DNA of 64,000 bases, from NCBI RefSeq assembly GCF_028829235.1, contig NZ_JAIWJY010000005.1:124001-188000 (forward strand), written 5' to 3'. This document shows positions 10,088-19,787 of this stretch, piece by piece. How positions within the stretch are numbered: the first letter of the stretch is position 1; every line of letters starts with the position of its first letter. The DNA is from Tenacibaculum larymnensis (GTDB lineage: Bacteria > Bacteroidota > Bacteroidia > Flavobacteriales > Flavobacteriaceae). Both the position numbers and the translations under genes were made by a program. Below the pieces are notes generated by a model. That model made no database searches and was not told the DNA's origin. It worked only from the letters and a program-made list of their open reading frames with translations.

Positions 10088-11653
10088 TTATTTCGCTACG
10101 TTTACTGCTCTTGTCTCTCTAATTACAGTAACTTTTACCTGTCCTGGATAGGTCATATCATTCTGAATTTTTTGAGAAATATTAAATGATAATTCAGCTG
10201 CTTTAGTATCGTTTACTTTAGCACTCTCTACCATAACTCTTAATTCACGTCCTGCTTGAATAGCATAAGCTTTTTGTACTCCATTAAATCCAAAAGCAAT
10301 ATCTTCTAAATCTTTTAAACGTTGAATATAAGAATCTAATACTTGACGACGTGCTCCTGGTCTTGCTCCTGAAATCGCATCACAAACTTGAACAATAGGA
10401 GCTATTAAACTCTTCATTTCAATTTCATCATGGTGAGCTCCAATTGCATTACATACATCTGGTTTTTCACCATACTTTTCAGCCCATTGCATTCCTAATA
10501 ATGCGTGTGGTAATTCACTTTCTGTTTCAGGTACTTTACCTATATCATGTAATAAACCTGCACGTTTAGCAGCTTTTGCATTTAGCCCCATTTCAGCAGC
10601 CATAATACCACAAAGGTTTGCTACTTCACGTGAGTGTTGTAATAAATTTTGACCGTAAGAAGAACGATACTTCATACGTCCAACTGTTTTAATCAGTTCA
10701 GGGTGTAAACCGTGAATTCCTAAATCAATTACAGTACGTTTACCTACTTCAATAATTTCTTGAGTAATTTGCTTTTCAGTCTTTTTTACAACCTCTTCAA
10801 TTCTTGCTGGGTGAATTCTTCCGTCTGTTACTAATTTATGCATTGATAAACGAGCAATTTCACGACGAACAGGATCAAAACACGATAAGATAATTGCTTC
10901 AGGTGTATCATCTACAATAATTTCAACTCCAGTTGCTGATTCTAAAGCACGGATGTTTCTTCCTTCTCTACCAATAATTCTACCCTTAACGTCATCCGAC
11001 TCTAAGTTAAATACAGAAACACAGTTTTCTACAGCTTGCTCTACTCCTACTCTTTGTATAGTATTTAAAACTACCTTACGGGCTTCTTGTTGCGCTGTCA
11101 TTTTTGCTTCTTCAATTGTATCTTGAATGAAAGACATAGCGTCAGATTTTGCTTCGTCTTTTAATGATGCTACTAATTCGGTTTTAGCCTCATCTGCAGA
11201 TAGTCCAGAAATTTGCTCAAGCATATCTACATGGCGCTTGTGCATCTTTTCTAATTCTGATTCTTTCTTTTCTAAGAACTCTAATTTATAATCAAAATCA
11301 GCTTCTTTTTTTTCTAACTGTTTATTAAGTTTTTTGCTTTTATCTAACTCTGATGATACTTGACTTTCTTTATCTCTTACTCTTTTTTCTACATCAGAAA
11401 CTTTCTTTTCTCTTGATAGGATTACTTTTTCATGCTCAGACTTAAGTTCTATAAACTTTTCTTTTGCTTGTAAAATTTTATCCTTCTTTATTGCTTCGGC
11501 TTCTACTTTAGCTTCTTTTAGTATGCTATTTGCCTCTTTCTTTGTTTCTTGTATTAATTTATTTGCATTAGATTTTTCTAACATTTTAGCAATAAAAAAA
11601 CCTACTGCTACACCTATAATTCCTGCTAAAACAGGAAATAATATTCCCTCCAT
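10088..11653 (-). CDS. rny: Ribonuclease Y
   Basis: A 521-residue membrane-anchored endoribonuclease that initiates mRNA decay. One N-terminal transmembrane helix (about residues 3-22) is followed by a long charged coiled coil to about residue 150. A KH domain follows around 210-275 ([19 protein letters not shown]), then an HD domain carrying QHSREV and GLLHDIGK for the metal site. Length is normal for the family. It lies downstream of zapA and a 6S-like RNA on the same strand, an arrangement I recall from other Bacteroidota. Confidence 0.95.
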   Translation of the reverse strand: MEGILFPVLAGIIGVAVGFFIAKMLEKSNANKLIQETKKEANSILKEAKVEAEAIKKDKILQAKEKFIELKSEHEKVILSREKKVSDVEKRVRDKESQVSSELDKSKKLNKQLEKKEADFDYKLEFLEKKESELEKMHKRHVDMLEQISGLSADEAKTELVASLKDEAKSDAMSFIQDTIEEAKMTAQQEARKVVLNTIQRVGVEQAVENCVSVFNLESDDVKGRIIGREGRNIRALESATGVEIIVDDTPEAIILSCFDPVRREIARLSMHKLVTDGRIHPARIEEVVKKTEKQITQEIIEVGKRTVIDLGIHGLHPELIKTVGRMKYRSSYGQNLLQHSREVANLCGIMAAEMGLNAKAAKRAGLLHDIGKVPETESELPHALLGMQWAEKYGEKPDVCNAIGAHHDEIEMKSLIAPIVQVCDAISGARPGARRQVLDSYIQRLKDLEDIAFGFNGVQKAYAIQAGRELRVMVESAKVNDTKAAELSFNISQKIQNDMTYPGQVKVTVIRETRAVNVAK

Positions 11654-11672
11654 AATTTTGATTTGATTGTAT

Positions 11673-11840
11673 AAAAAAAGCCTACATCAATAGGGTTTTA
11701 AAAACTCCAAAATAACAAGTTTAGGATTAACTGATTGATCAAGGATCCGAGGTAAAATCGGCTTGCTTTACTAACCACGACTCATCCTTTATAATTGAAT
11801 AACGTTGAGTTTAACAAACAATGTACTAATGTAGGCAGTA
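11673..11840 (-). ncRNA. ssrS: Probable 6S RNA between zapA and rny
   Basis: In the 215-base gap between zapA and rny, 8-bp complementary ends (GCCTACAT at 11680-11687 and ATGTAGGC at 11829-11836) enclose about 157 bases. Read on the minus strand, the RNA would start near 11836 and end in a T run at about 11673-11679 directly after the closing stem, so the closing stem doubles as a terminator. The size, the closed-ends architecture and the position next to zapA fit 6S RNA, the RNA polymerase-holoenzyme decoy. I checked only the end stem, not the central bubble. Confidence 0.7.
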
Positions 11841-11868
11841 TATTAAATAATATATTTTAAAGAACGTT

Positions 11869-12156
11869 TTATAAATGATCTTCTAGCAAGTTAGTCAATT
11901 CATTTATTTTTTGCAATACTTCGGCTTTTTCTTTAGTATTTTTTAACGATACTATTTCTGCTTTTGATGCAAACTGTAAAGCACTCATTGCTAAAACATC
12001 TTGCTTATCAGCTACCGCATAACTTTGTTCAAAATTGGCTATCAATTCATTAATACTTTTTGCTGCCTTTCGTAACCCTTCCTCTTCATCGGTACTATTT
12101 ACACTTAACGGATACGTTCTACCAGCAATTACTACATTAACTTTTATTTTTGCCAT
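11869..12156 (-). CDS. zapA: Cell division protein ZapA
   Basis: A 95-residue protein with the ZapA pattern: an N-terminal beta-hairpin (KIKVNVVIAGRTYPLSV) with a DEEEGLRKAAKSINELI helix, then a C-terminal coiled coil. ZapA binds and cross-links FtsZ filaments at the Z ring. It lies 15 bases after the coiled-coil gene on the same strand and upstream of the 6S-like RNA. Confidence 0.9.
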   Translation of the reverse strand: MAKIKVNVVIAGRTYPLSVNSTDEEEGLRKAAKSINELIANFEQSYAVADKQDVLAMSALQFASKAEIVSLKNTKEKAEVLQKINELTNLLEDHL

Positions 12157-12171
12157 GCAAAGAACTTTGTA

Positions 12172-12462
12172 TTATGTGTTCAAAAGAGTAATACATTTAT
12201 CAATCTCTCGAACTAAAGCATTTATTTTGAGTTTTGTTTCTCTTGTATTTTCGTTACTGCCCTCAATAGTTTTTGCAACTTTAAGCAAATTAAATTGTTT
12301 TTGCTGTTCTTCTAATTGCCTCTCTTTTTCTTGTAATAAAACTTGTAACTCAGCGTTATTTTGAAGTAAAACTTTATTTTCTTCTTTCAAAAACTCATAG
12401 TTAGAAAGTAAGTTCTTTAACCTATCTTCCAGTAAATGAATTGCTTTTAAAGGGTTACTCAT
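12172..12462 (-). CDS. Coiled-coil protein upstream of zapA
   Basis: A 96-residue, almost wholly helical protein with heptad-like Leu/Glu/Gln spacing from about residue 8 to 60 (NPLKAIHLLEDRLKNLLSNY, then LLQEKERQLEEQQKQF). No enzyme motif. Its position directly before zapA suggests a cell-division partner, perhaps ZapB-like in shape, but that is inference from neighbourhood. A well-formed promoter lies 28 bases upstream. Confidence 0.75.
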   Translation of the reverse strand: MSNPLKAIHLLEDRLKNLLSNYEFLKEENKVLLQNNAELQVLLQEKERQLEEQQKQFNLLKVAKTIEGSNENTRETKLKINALVREIDKCITLLNT

Positions 12463-12489
12463 TTATTTTAGAGAATAAAACTATATTCA

Positions 12490-12520
12490 CAAAGTTATTA
12501 ATATAACTTATAATTAGCAA
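12490..12520 (-). promoter_or_regulatory. Bacteroidota-type promoter for the zapA-rny unit
   Basis: On the minus strand, TTG (complement of 12518-12520), a 20-base spacer and TAACTTTG (complement of 12490-12497) match TTG-N17-23-TAnnTTTG exactly. Transcription would start near 12483, about 20 bases before the ATG at 12462. Confidence 0.75.
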
Positions 12521-12610
12521 CTCTTTTAGTGTTTTTTACCAAAACACTGATTCTAAGCCCTTAAGGTTTTTGTTAGAATTTTACTAGTTTTGCTTTAAAA
12601 CTGTTGCATT

Positions 12611-14308
12611 TTGAAATTTTATTTTTCTGTTATTTTATTAGTCTTTTTTATTAGTGGTAATGCTCAAAATAAGTATCCACGAAATTACTTCTCAAACCCT
12701 TTAAAAATACCTGTAGTACTATCTGGTACCTTTGGAGAACTAAGAAGTAATCATTTTCATTCTGGTATAGATATTAAAACCCAAGGAAAAGAAGGTATTC
12801 CTATTTACGCTCCTGCAAATGGATATGTTTCTCGTATAAAAGTACAGCAATATGGTTTTGGAAAAGCATTGTATATAACACACCCTAATGGTTACACTAC
12901 CGTATATGCTCATTTAAAACGATTTGAACCAAGCATTCAACAATATGTAAAAAGCATTCAGTATAAGAAAGAAAAATATAGCACAGGAAACCTTTTTTTA
13001 AAACCCGATAAATTCCCAGTAAAAAAAGGACAACTTGTTGGTTATACTGGGGATACTGGTAGCTCTGGAGGTCCTCATTTACATTACGAAATTAGAAACA
13101 CGCAAACTGAACATATTATCAACCCTATGCATTTTGGTTTAACAGCTAAGGATGATAAAACACCTACTGTTCAAAAATTAATAGCATATCCATTAAGTGA
13201 CGATGCAAGAATTAATAATTCTGCATTAGAATCTGTTATTTCTTTTAAAAACAACGGTAATGGTAATTATGTAGCTGAAAAAATTACTGCTAGTGGTACT
13301 ATTGGTTTTGGTATTAGTGTGTTTGACCGATTGAATGGAGCATTGAATAAAAATGGAATTTATAGTTTAGAAATGAAGGTTAATGGCAAGCGTATGTATT
13401 ATCATGATGTTGAAACCTTTTCCTTTGCTGAAAGTAAATATATTAATCTATTAATAGACTATAAACACTACAAAAAATACAGAAATAGAGTACAAAGAAC
13501 ACATAAAGTAAAAGCAAACAGGCTTAGCTTGTACGAAGATTTAGTAAACAACGGAAAGATTCATATAGAAAACGGAGCTAATTACAATATTGAAATCATA
13601 GCTAAAGACTTTAAGCACAATACATCAAAAGTAAGGATACCAGTTAGAGGAACTTCTAGTAATTTAGTGTTTAAACAAAAAGACACTACTAATTACAAAA
13701 TTACAGCAACTGAATTTAATAAGTTCCATCAAAAAAATGTAACTGTTGCTTTTCCTAAAAACACCTTTTATGAAGATTGTTTTATTGATTTTAAGGTTGA
13801 AAATGGTACTGCTAAGGTTCACGACCCTACAATTCCTTTAGATAAACGTTATACACTAACTTTTGAAACTTCTTTCTTAACAGAAGATCAAAAACAACAT
13901 GTATATATCGCTAATGTTACTAATCCTAGGTATTCAAGATATACATCTACTAAAAAGAAAATAGACAAAGTATATACTACTACTAAACTTTTAGGTAGTT
14001 ATGCCTTACGTTTTGACACTGAAAAACCAACAATTCAATTGTATAATTTTAGTAATAACCAATGGATTTCTAAAAACAAAACTCTTAAAGTTAGAATAGG
14101 TGATAAAGAAACTGGCATTAAAAATTACCGCGCCACTATTGATGGTGAATGGATTTTAATGGAATATAACCATAAAAAAAGAATCCTTACATACGATTTT
14201 AATGATAAAAAGTTGGTAGGTAGCAAACATATTTTTAAACTTGTAGTCTCTGATAATGTGGGTAATACTGAAACGGTTTCAGCTACATTTTTCAGAAAAG
14301 TAAACTAA
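12611..14308 (+). CDS. M23 family (LytM-type) peptidoglycan endopeptidase
   Basis: A 565-residue exported protein with a signal peptide (core 4-17, ending SGNAQ). The M23 zinc site is recognisable: HFHSGIDIK near residues 48-56 supplies His and Asp, and GPHLHYEI near 155-162 supplies the HxH. The rest of the fold has the usual APANGYVSRI and YGFGKALYITHPNGYTTVYA segments. The C-terminal 380 residues are beta-rich, with an Ig-like end and no named domain. The start is TTG at 12611; no ATG precedes the signal peptide. It probably cleaves peptidoglycan cross-links or acts as a scaffold at the envelope. The TonB receptor gene follows after 6 bases. Confidence 0.9.
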   Translation: MKFYFSVILLVFFISGNAQNKYPRNYFSNPLKIPVVLSGTFGELRSNHFHSGIDIKTQGKEGIPIYAPANGYVSRIKVQQYGFGKALYITHPNGYTTVYAHLKRFEPSIQQYVKSIQYKKEKYSTGNLFLKPDKFPVKKGQLVGYTGDTGSSGGPHLHYEIRNTQTEHIINPMHFGLTAKDDKTPTVQKLIAYPLSDDARINNSALESVISFKNNGNGNYVAEKITASGTIGFGISVFDRLNGALNKNGIYSLEMKVNGKRMYYHDVETFSFAESKYINLLIDYKHYKKYRNRVQRTHKVKANRLSLYEDLVNNGKIHIENGANYNIEIIAKDFKHNTSKVRIPVRGTSSNLVFKQKDTTNYKITATEFNKFHQKNVTVAFPKNTFYEDCFIDFKVENGTAKVHDPTIPLDKRYTLTFETSFLTEDQKQHVYIANVTNPRYSRYTSTKKKIDKVYTTTKLLGSYALRFDTEKPTIQLYNFSNNQWISKNKTLKVRIGDKETGIKNYRATIDGEWILMEYNHKKRILTYDFNDKKLVGSKHIFKLVVSDNVGNTETVSATFFRKVN

Positions 14309-14314
14309 ACAAGC

Positions 14315-16759
14315 TTGAAAAAATTTATTCTTTTATTACTGTTCCCTTCACTAGTTTTTGCACAAAAAACAGCTACAGTAAAAGGAATCATTACCAATAA
14401 ATTCAATACACCAATTGAAGGAGTTGCGATTTCTTATTTATCAAAAGGAACTACTACCGATGCTTACGGGATGTATCAATTTACCATTCCTATACGAAAA
14501 ACAGTTACCGTTACATTTACACATGTTTCTTATAAAACTTTAGTGAAAAAATTCACCTCTAGAGGAAAAAGAAATTTTAACTTCTCTCCTACTTTACAAA
14601 TTAAGAGTGAAGAATTAGAAGAAGTTATCGTTAAAAACCAACAAAAAGAAGCCCAAGGAATTACCAAAATAAAAACAAAAAAAGTAAAAAACATACTTGG
14701 TGCCAATGCTGGTGTTGAAAATATATTGATGACACTACCTGGAGTTAGTAATAACAACGAGTTGAGTACTCAGTATAATGTTCGTGGTGGTAACTTTGAT
14801 GAAAACTTGGTATATGTTAACGGAATTGAAGTATATCGTCCATTCTTAATTCGTTCTGGTCAACAAGAAGGATTGAGTTTTACCAATCCTCATATGATTC
14901 AGAATATTAATTTTTCTGCGGGTGGATTTCAAGCTAAATACGGTGATAAGTTATCTTCTGTACTAGATATTACCTATAGAAAACCGACCAACTTTGGTGT
15001 TCAACTAGATTTAAGTTTGTTAGGAGGTAGTTTTACTATTGAAGACACTTTTGCTAATAATAAGCTAAGTGCAATTGTTGGTGTTCGTTATCGTGATAAT
15101 AGCTTATTTGTAAACAGTAAACAAACTGAAATAAACTTTAGACCTCAATTTACAGATGTTCAATCATTTTTAAGCTACCAAGCAACTAGTAAACTTACAT
15201 TAAATTTCTTAGGGAATTTTTCTCTTAACAACTATAATTACAAACCATTAACTCGCAAAACCCGATTTGGAACTTTAACGAATCCGCTAGAGTTAATTAT
15301 TTTTTATCAAGGACAAGAAAAAGATCGTTTTCAAACCTTATTTGGAGCTTTTTCTGCTGACTATCAAGTTAACGACAATCTGGAACTTACTGGTACTGTT
15401 TCATCTTTTAACACACAAGAAGAAGAGTACTTTGATATTGCTGCTGCCTATGCAATAGGAGAAGTAAATAGTAATATTGGTTCTGAAGATTTTGGTGAAG
15501 TTGAATTTTCTCAAGGTATTGGTTCACAAATTAATCATGCACGTAACGACTTGGATGCTTTAATCAGCAATATTCAACTAAAAGCTACTTTAAAAGACGG
15601 TAACAATGAATGGAAAGCCGGTATTAAATACCAAAAAGAAAATATTAAAGACCGTATTCGTGAATGGGAAATGATAGATTCTTTAGGTTTTTCTGTTCGT
15701 CCACCGCACCACACCACAAATAATCAACCATACGAACCTTTTACAGGTCCTATTGAGCCTTACAGAAATGTGAGGGCAGAAAATGAAACAGACATTAACC
15801 GTATTACTAGTTTTTTACAATTTAGTAGAAAAGCAATGTGGAACGATCACCAAGTTTGGATGAATATTGGAGTTCGTTCTCATTATTGGTCTATAAAAAC
15901 AGTTTCTACTAATAATTATTCTCAAACAATCTTTAGTCCTAGAGCGCAATTTGCTATAAAACCTGATTGGGAGAGCGATATGCTATTTAGAATATCTGGT
16001 GGATGGTATTCACAACCTCCTTTTTATAAAGAATTACGTGATTATGATGGTCAAGTACACCCCGAAGTAAAAGCACAAAAATCAATTCATTTAGTTGCTG
16101 GGAATGAATATAGTTTCAACTTATGGGAACGTCCATTTAAATTAGTTACTGAACTTTACTATAAAGACTTATCTAATGTAAATGCTTACTCTGTAGATAA
16201 TGTCCGTATTCGTTATCGCGCAGATAATGTTACCGATGCCTATGCTTATGGTTTAGACATTCGCTTAAATGGTGAGTTTGTTCCGGGTAACGATAGTTGG
16301 GTAAGCTTTGGATATTTAAAAACTGAAGAAAATATTAACAATAGAGGTTACATTACTAGACCAACCGATCAACGTTTAAAATTTGGTGTGCTATTTCAAG
16401 ATTATGTACCCAACTTACCCGATTTAAAAGCTTACTTAAACTTAGTTTACAATACAGGTTTACCAGGTGGAGCTCCTGCTTATTCAGATGTATATGAATT
16501 TCAAAACCGTTTAAACGATTATAAACGTGCTGATGTAGGAATTTCTTATGTTTTTGCAGATGCAAACAAACAACATAAAACAGGCTTCCTAAGAAGTTTT
16601 AAAGAGCTTACTGCTGGTTTAGAACTTTTTAACATTTTTGATATTCGTAACTCCAATACCAACACATGGGTACGTGATGCTTACAGTAAAAACCAATACG
16701 GCATCCCTAACTACATGACTGGAAGGGTGTTAAACTTTAAACTAGGAATGCAGTTTTAG
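14315..16759 (+). CDS. TonB-dependent outer-membrane receptor with N-terminal CarboxypepD_reg-like domain
   Basis: An 814-residue outer-membrane protein. A signal peptide (1-17, ending VFAQ) is followed by a carboxypeptidase-regulatory-like Ig domain (about 20-95, ATVKGIITNKFNTPIEGVAI). A plug region follows with LPGVSNNNELSTQYNVRGGNF near 145-165, then a long beta-barrel rich in aromatic strands up to the terminal NFKLGMQF, which ends in Phe as expected for BAM substrates. Ligand unknown; no SusD partner is adjacent, so it is not an obvious polysaccharide-utilisation locus. The start is TTG at 14315, 6 bases after the M23 gene, and the two are probably cotranscribed. Confidence 0.92.
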   Translation: MKKFILLLLFPSLVFAQKTATVKGIITNKFNTPIEGVAISYLSKGTTTDAYGMYQFTIPIRKTVTVTFTHVSYKTLVKKFTSRGKRNFNFSPTLQIKSEELEEVIVKNQQKEAQGITKIKTKKVKNILGANAGVENILMTLPGVSNNNELSTQYNVRGGNFDENLVYVNGIEVYRPFLIRSGQQEGLSFTNPHMIQNINFSAGGFQAKYGDKLSSVLDITYRKPTNFGVQLDLSLLGGSFTIEDTFANNKLSAIVGVRYRDNSLFVNSKQTEINFRPQFTDVQSFLSYQATSKLTLNFLGNFSLNNYNYKPLTRKTRFGTLTNPLELIIFYQGQEKDRFQTLFGAFSADYQVNDNLELTGTVSSFNTQEEEYFDIAAAYAIGEVNSNIGSEDFGEVEFSQGIGSQINHARNDLDALISNIQLKATLKDGNNEWKAGIKYQKENIKDRIREWEMIDSLGFSVRPPHHTTNNQPYEPFTGPIEPYRNVRAENETDINRITSFLQFSRKAMWNDHQVWMNIGVRSHYWSIKTVSTNNYSQTIFSPRAQFAIKPDWESDMLFRISGGWYSQPPFYKELRDYDGQVHPEVKAQKSIHLVAGNEYSFNLWERPFKLVTELYYKDLSNVNAYSVDNVRIRYRADNVTDAYAYGLDIRLNGEFVPGNDSWVSFGYLKTEENINNRGYITRPTDQRLKFGVLFQDYVPNLPDLKAYLNLVYNTGLPGGAPAYSDVYEFQNRLNDYKRADVGISYVFADANKQHKTGFLRSFKELTAGLELFNIFDIRNSNTNTWVRDAYSKNQYGIPNYMTGRVLNFKLGMQF

Positions 16760-16926
16760 TCTCCTCTACTCTTTTTAACGAAAAATTAGCGAAAAAACTT
16801 CCTTTAGCATTTTATACACATAGTACTTTAGCTTGAAAATTTCAAAGGTGCTATGAAAAAACCTATCTGTTTTTTACACAAAGAGTTTAGCTGGCATCAA
16901 TATTACGCAACAAAAAAATAATTAAA

Positions 16927-17511
16927 ATGAAAAACCAAAAAATTGAAATTGAAAACTTATGGAACAGATTTAAAAATTGGATCACTTCAAACGCTCCTCA
17001 TTTATCAAAAGAACTTCAACCTTCAGTTCAACCAGAAGAAATAAAACAATTACAACAAACTATACAAACAGAATTACCTGAAGACTTTATAGCCTTTTTA
17101 AGTATACACAATGGTCAAAATAGAAATGCTGACGGTTTTATAGATGCTGAAGAGTTACTTTCTTCTGACCGAATAATGGACGAATGGAAAATTTGGTATG
17201 ATTTATATCAAAGTGGAGACTTTGATGATAGTGAAGCTGAACCTGATGAAGAAATTAAAAACTTTTGGTGGAACCCTAAATGGATACCAATTACCTATGA
17301 TGGATCAGGAAATCATCTTTGTATAGACATGGACCCTACTGAAAATGGAACCAAAGGCCAAATAATAAGAATGTGGCATGACGACAGTGTAAGAGAGTTT
17401 ATAGCTCCGTCTTTTAAGGTTTTTTTCGAAAATTACTGTATTAACCTTGAAAATGACATATATGCTTACTCAGACGAATGGGGAGGAATAATTAACAAAG
17501 AAGATATTTAA
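16927..17511 (+). CDS. SMI1/KNR4 (SUKH-1) family protein
   Basis: A 194-residue cytosolic acidic protein with the SUKH pattern: a helical N terminus, LPEDFIAFLSIHNGQN (residues 55-70), W.PKWIPITYDGSGNHLCID (about 117-137) and a C-terminal FFENY helix. SUKH proteins are often immunity proteins of polymorphic toxin systems, but many genomes carry orphan SUKH genes. No toxin is visible nearby. A second accessory gene, possibly SUFU-like, follows after 45 bases. The 167-base upstream gap shows no clear promoter. Confidence 0.85.
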   Translation: MKNQKIEIENLWNRFKNWITSNAPHLSKELQPSVQPEEIKQLQQTIQTELPEDFIAFLSIHNGQNRNADGFIDAEELLSSDRIMDEWKIWYDLYQSGDFDDSEAEPDEEIKNFWWNPKWIPITYDGSGNHLCIDMDPTENGTKGQIIRMWHDDSVREFIAPSFKVFFENYCINLENDIYAYSDEWGGIINKEDI

Positions 17512-17556
17512 ATCATTTTTTTTACGCTGTAAAAACTATAAATAATACACAACATT

Positions 17557-18231
17557 ATGAATTACGAACAACACTTTAAACGTTCAACAGAAATTAGAAA
17601 TGAGTATTGGCAACAAACAGGAACTCCTTTTTCTGATGTTATAGGAAGCATGATTAATCCTACTTTTTTAGGAGGACCTAAATGGCCATCTTTACGACAA
17701 GCCCACATAGGAATTAAAACGGAAGATGGTACCATTATAGCTACAGACGGTTTGAGTGACCCGTATGACGACTATGATACAAATACAGAAAATCAAGCTT
17801 ATAATGGTATAGGTATAGAACTTTATACCATTTGTGATAACAAATACGAAGATATTCAGCACATAATAGACTCTTGGGAGTTTAAAATTACTCGAAGAGC
17901 AAGCAACATTGCTGCTGCTAACCCTAATATTTCATATACTTTAAATGATTACACCTACATTTCAACAACTATTGATGGTAGTGGTTTACCAGAATGCTTT
18001 GTAAACGAAGATGAAGAAGCTGGTATATTATTAGGTTTAAAAAACAATAATATTAACAACTCATTAAAATTAAGTATTGAAGAAATAGTATTAGTTAACG
18101 TAACCCTTTTAACCCCTAAAGAGTTAGCCTATATATTAGAAAATGGTGCTGAAGGAAGAAATAAAATAGCCGAGTTATTAACTAAAAAAAATTTTCATAA
18201 ATTAACATCTCAAAGAGAATCTGTTATATAA
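17557..18231 (+). CDS. Uncharacterised acidic protein, possibly SUFU-like
   Basis: A 224-residue cytosolic protein without signal peptide or membrane segment. Features seen are GGPKWPSLRQAHIGI (about 37-51), DGLSDPYDDYDTN, YNGIGIELYTICDNKYEDI and a hydrophobic C-terminal core ending in a basic tail. The GIGIELY-type phrase and overall size recall suppressor-of-fused-like (SUFU) domains, which also occur as bacterial immunity proteins. That link is tentative. It lies 45 bases after the SUKH gene, supporting a shared accessory role. Confidence 0.55.
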   Translation: MNYEQHFKRSTEIRNEYWQQTGTPFSDVIGSMINPTFLGGPKWPSLRQAHIGIKTEDGTIIATDGLSDPYDDYDTNTENQAYNGIGIELYTICDNKYEDIQHIIDSWEFKITRRASNIAAANPNISYTLNDYTYISTTIDGSGLPECFVNEDEEAGILLGLKNNNINNSLKLSIEEIVLVNVTLLTPKELAYILENGAEGRNKIAELLTKKNFHKLTSQRESVI

Positions 18232-18385
18232 AATAACTAAGTTAGTAGTAAATTTTAATAAAATGAATTGAGTTTTATTAATTATAGCTTTCAAAAGAAG
18301 TTACTGCATTTTGACGATTCATTTTTATCACCATCTTAATTGTTTCAATCTTAGAACTCAAAATAGTTTCTCATAAACTTAAAAT

Positions 18386-18745
18386 ATGAAAACAACACCA
18401 AAACACGACGAAAGAATTGCAAACATGACTTTTGCTTCTGTTTATCCACACTATATTACGAAAGTTGAGAAAAAAGGTAGAACCAAAGAGGAATTACATC
18501 AAGTAATTGAATGGTTAACTGGTTTTGATAACGAGATGTTAAACAAATTAATTGATCAAAAAGTAACTTTTGAAACCTTCTTCAAAGAAGCTAAATTAAA
18601 CCCAAACGCTCATTTAATTACAGGGGTTATTTGTGGTTATCGAATAGAAGAAATCGAAACTCCCTTAACAAAGCAAGTTCGTTATTTAGACAAGCTTGTA
18701 GATGAATTAGCTAAAGGTCGTAAAATGGAAAAAATTTTACGTTAA
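18386..18745 (+). CDS. DUF2200 family protein
   Basis: A 119-residue protein closely matching what I recall of DUF2200: [20 protein letters not shown] at 14-33, [27 protein letters not shown] and the ending [19 protein letters not shown]. It is small, cytosolic and of unknown function; members often occur as stand-alone genes. The family's ends are intact, so the ATG at 18386 is credible. It is convergent with the XRE regulator, with a perfect palindrome between them. Confidence 0.85.
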   Translation: MKTTPKHDERIANMTFASVYPHYITKVEKKGRTKEELHQVIEWLTGFDNEMLNKLIDQKVTFETFFKEAKLNPNAHLITGVICGYRIEEIETPLTKQVRYLDKLVDELAKGRKMEKILR

Positions 18746-18781
18746 TCACACTTAACTCTGATCTAGAAATTATACTCTATA

Positions 18782-18812
18782 AGTTTTAGAGACTTAAAAA
18801 GTCTCTAAAACT
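18782..18812. terminator. Palindromic bidirectional terminator
   Basis: Perfect 14-bp arms (18782-18795 and 18799-18812) with a 3-base loop, between the convergent DUF2200 and XRE genes. The flanking U-run is weak on the plus strand. Confidence 0.7.
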
Positions 18813-18824
18813 ATTTAACCTCAC

Positions 18825-19586
18825 TTATTTCCTTGCTATCTTATAAATTACTATAATTTCAATTATTATAGTAGGTATTAATAAGAACAATCCTAAACTA
18901 GCCAAGACTACAGTAGACAATAAAACTCCTGTTATTATTTCTAAAACACCACATACTTGCACTAAAGCTCCTAACCTACTCTTTAACTGTAATAAGCCAA
19001 TACCAAAAATTATTTGAACGACTCCAAAAACAAGTAGCTCTACTACAAGAGATACTCCAACAGTCTCTTCACTAAAGTTTATTAAAAATATATCATAGAA
19101 CTCAAATAGTACATATGCTATCATAAAGACACAAACTATTATCTCTAATAATCTATGAGCATAAATTTTAGCTACTCTTAAAAACCCCATAAAGAATAAT
19201 ACAAAAGCCACAGAAGAAATCACTTTAATACTAGTATATAGCAATCCATTAAAAATTGATTCATCCTTTGTAAACTGATATACATCAGCAATAGTTTCAA
19301 CAAAACCAAAAACAAAATATATAACTCCAAAAATCCAAGCTAAGTTTAATTTCTTTTTATCTTGATTTGTAAGTACAACCTCGTTTGTAAATTCTTCTAA
19401 ATTAATAGTTGCATCCAACGCTTCTAATATAGTTTTAATCGTAAAACTTCTTGGCATAGTTTCCCCTGCCTCTATACGTTGTATTGTACGAACATTAATA
19501 TTACATTTTTCAACAAGCTCTTCTTGAGTTAATCCCTTTTGTTTTCTTAATTCAAGAATCTTTTTTCCTAAATCTGGTTGTTTCAT
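18825..19586 (-). CDS. XRE-family helix-turn-helix membrane protein
   Basis: With the start set at the second Met (base 19586, MKQPDLGKKILELRKQKGLT), the protein has an N-terminal XRE/Cro HTH (about residues 5-60, with GLTQEELVEKCNINVRTIQR). Four to five hydrophobic segments follow and fill the C-terminal two-thirds. The alternative Met at 19610 adds eight residues that are not part of the HTH fold. It is probably a membrane-tethered regulator or sensor; the stimulus is unknown. The HTH type is common in flavobacterial stand-alone regulators followed by small membrane domains. Confidence 0.85.
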   Translation of the reverse strand: MKQPDLGKKILELRKQKGLTQEELVEKCNINVRTIQRIEAGETMPRSFTIKTILEALDATINLEEFTNEVVLTNQDKKKLNLAWIFGVIYFVFGFVETIADVYQFTKDESIFNGLLYTSIKVISSVAFVLFFMGFLRVAKIYAHRLLEIIVCVFMIAYVLFEFYDIFLINFSEETVGVSLVVELLVFGVVQIIFGIGLLQLKSRLGALVQVCGVLEIITGVLLSTVVLASLGLFLLIPTIIIEIIVIYKIARK

Positions 19587-19787
19587 GGTAAGTAAATTTT
19601 TATTTCTCATACAATATTACTTTTGATTCTAAATTTGATAAAACTATTTAATGGTTTTTAACCCGACTTTTACACGACATCTCTTTATTTACAATACTTT
19701 CAAGACGAATTCATTTTTTATAAAAAATAAAAACACCAGCAAAGATGATAAAAATTGAATACATTTGCTTTTGTTAATTTTCAACAC

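Noticed and set aside
12585..12592. TAGTTTTG as promoter of the M23 peptidase gene
   Set aside because: The nearest TTG is only 12 bases upstream, outside the 17-23 spacing; left out as a feature.
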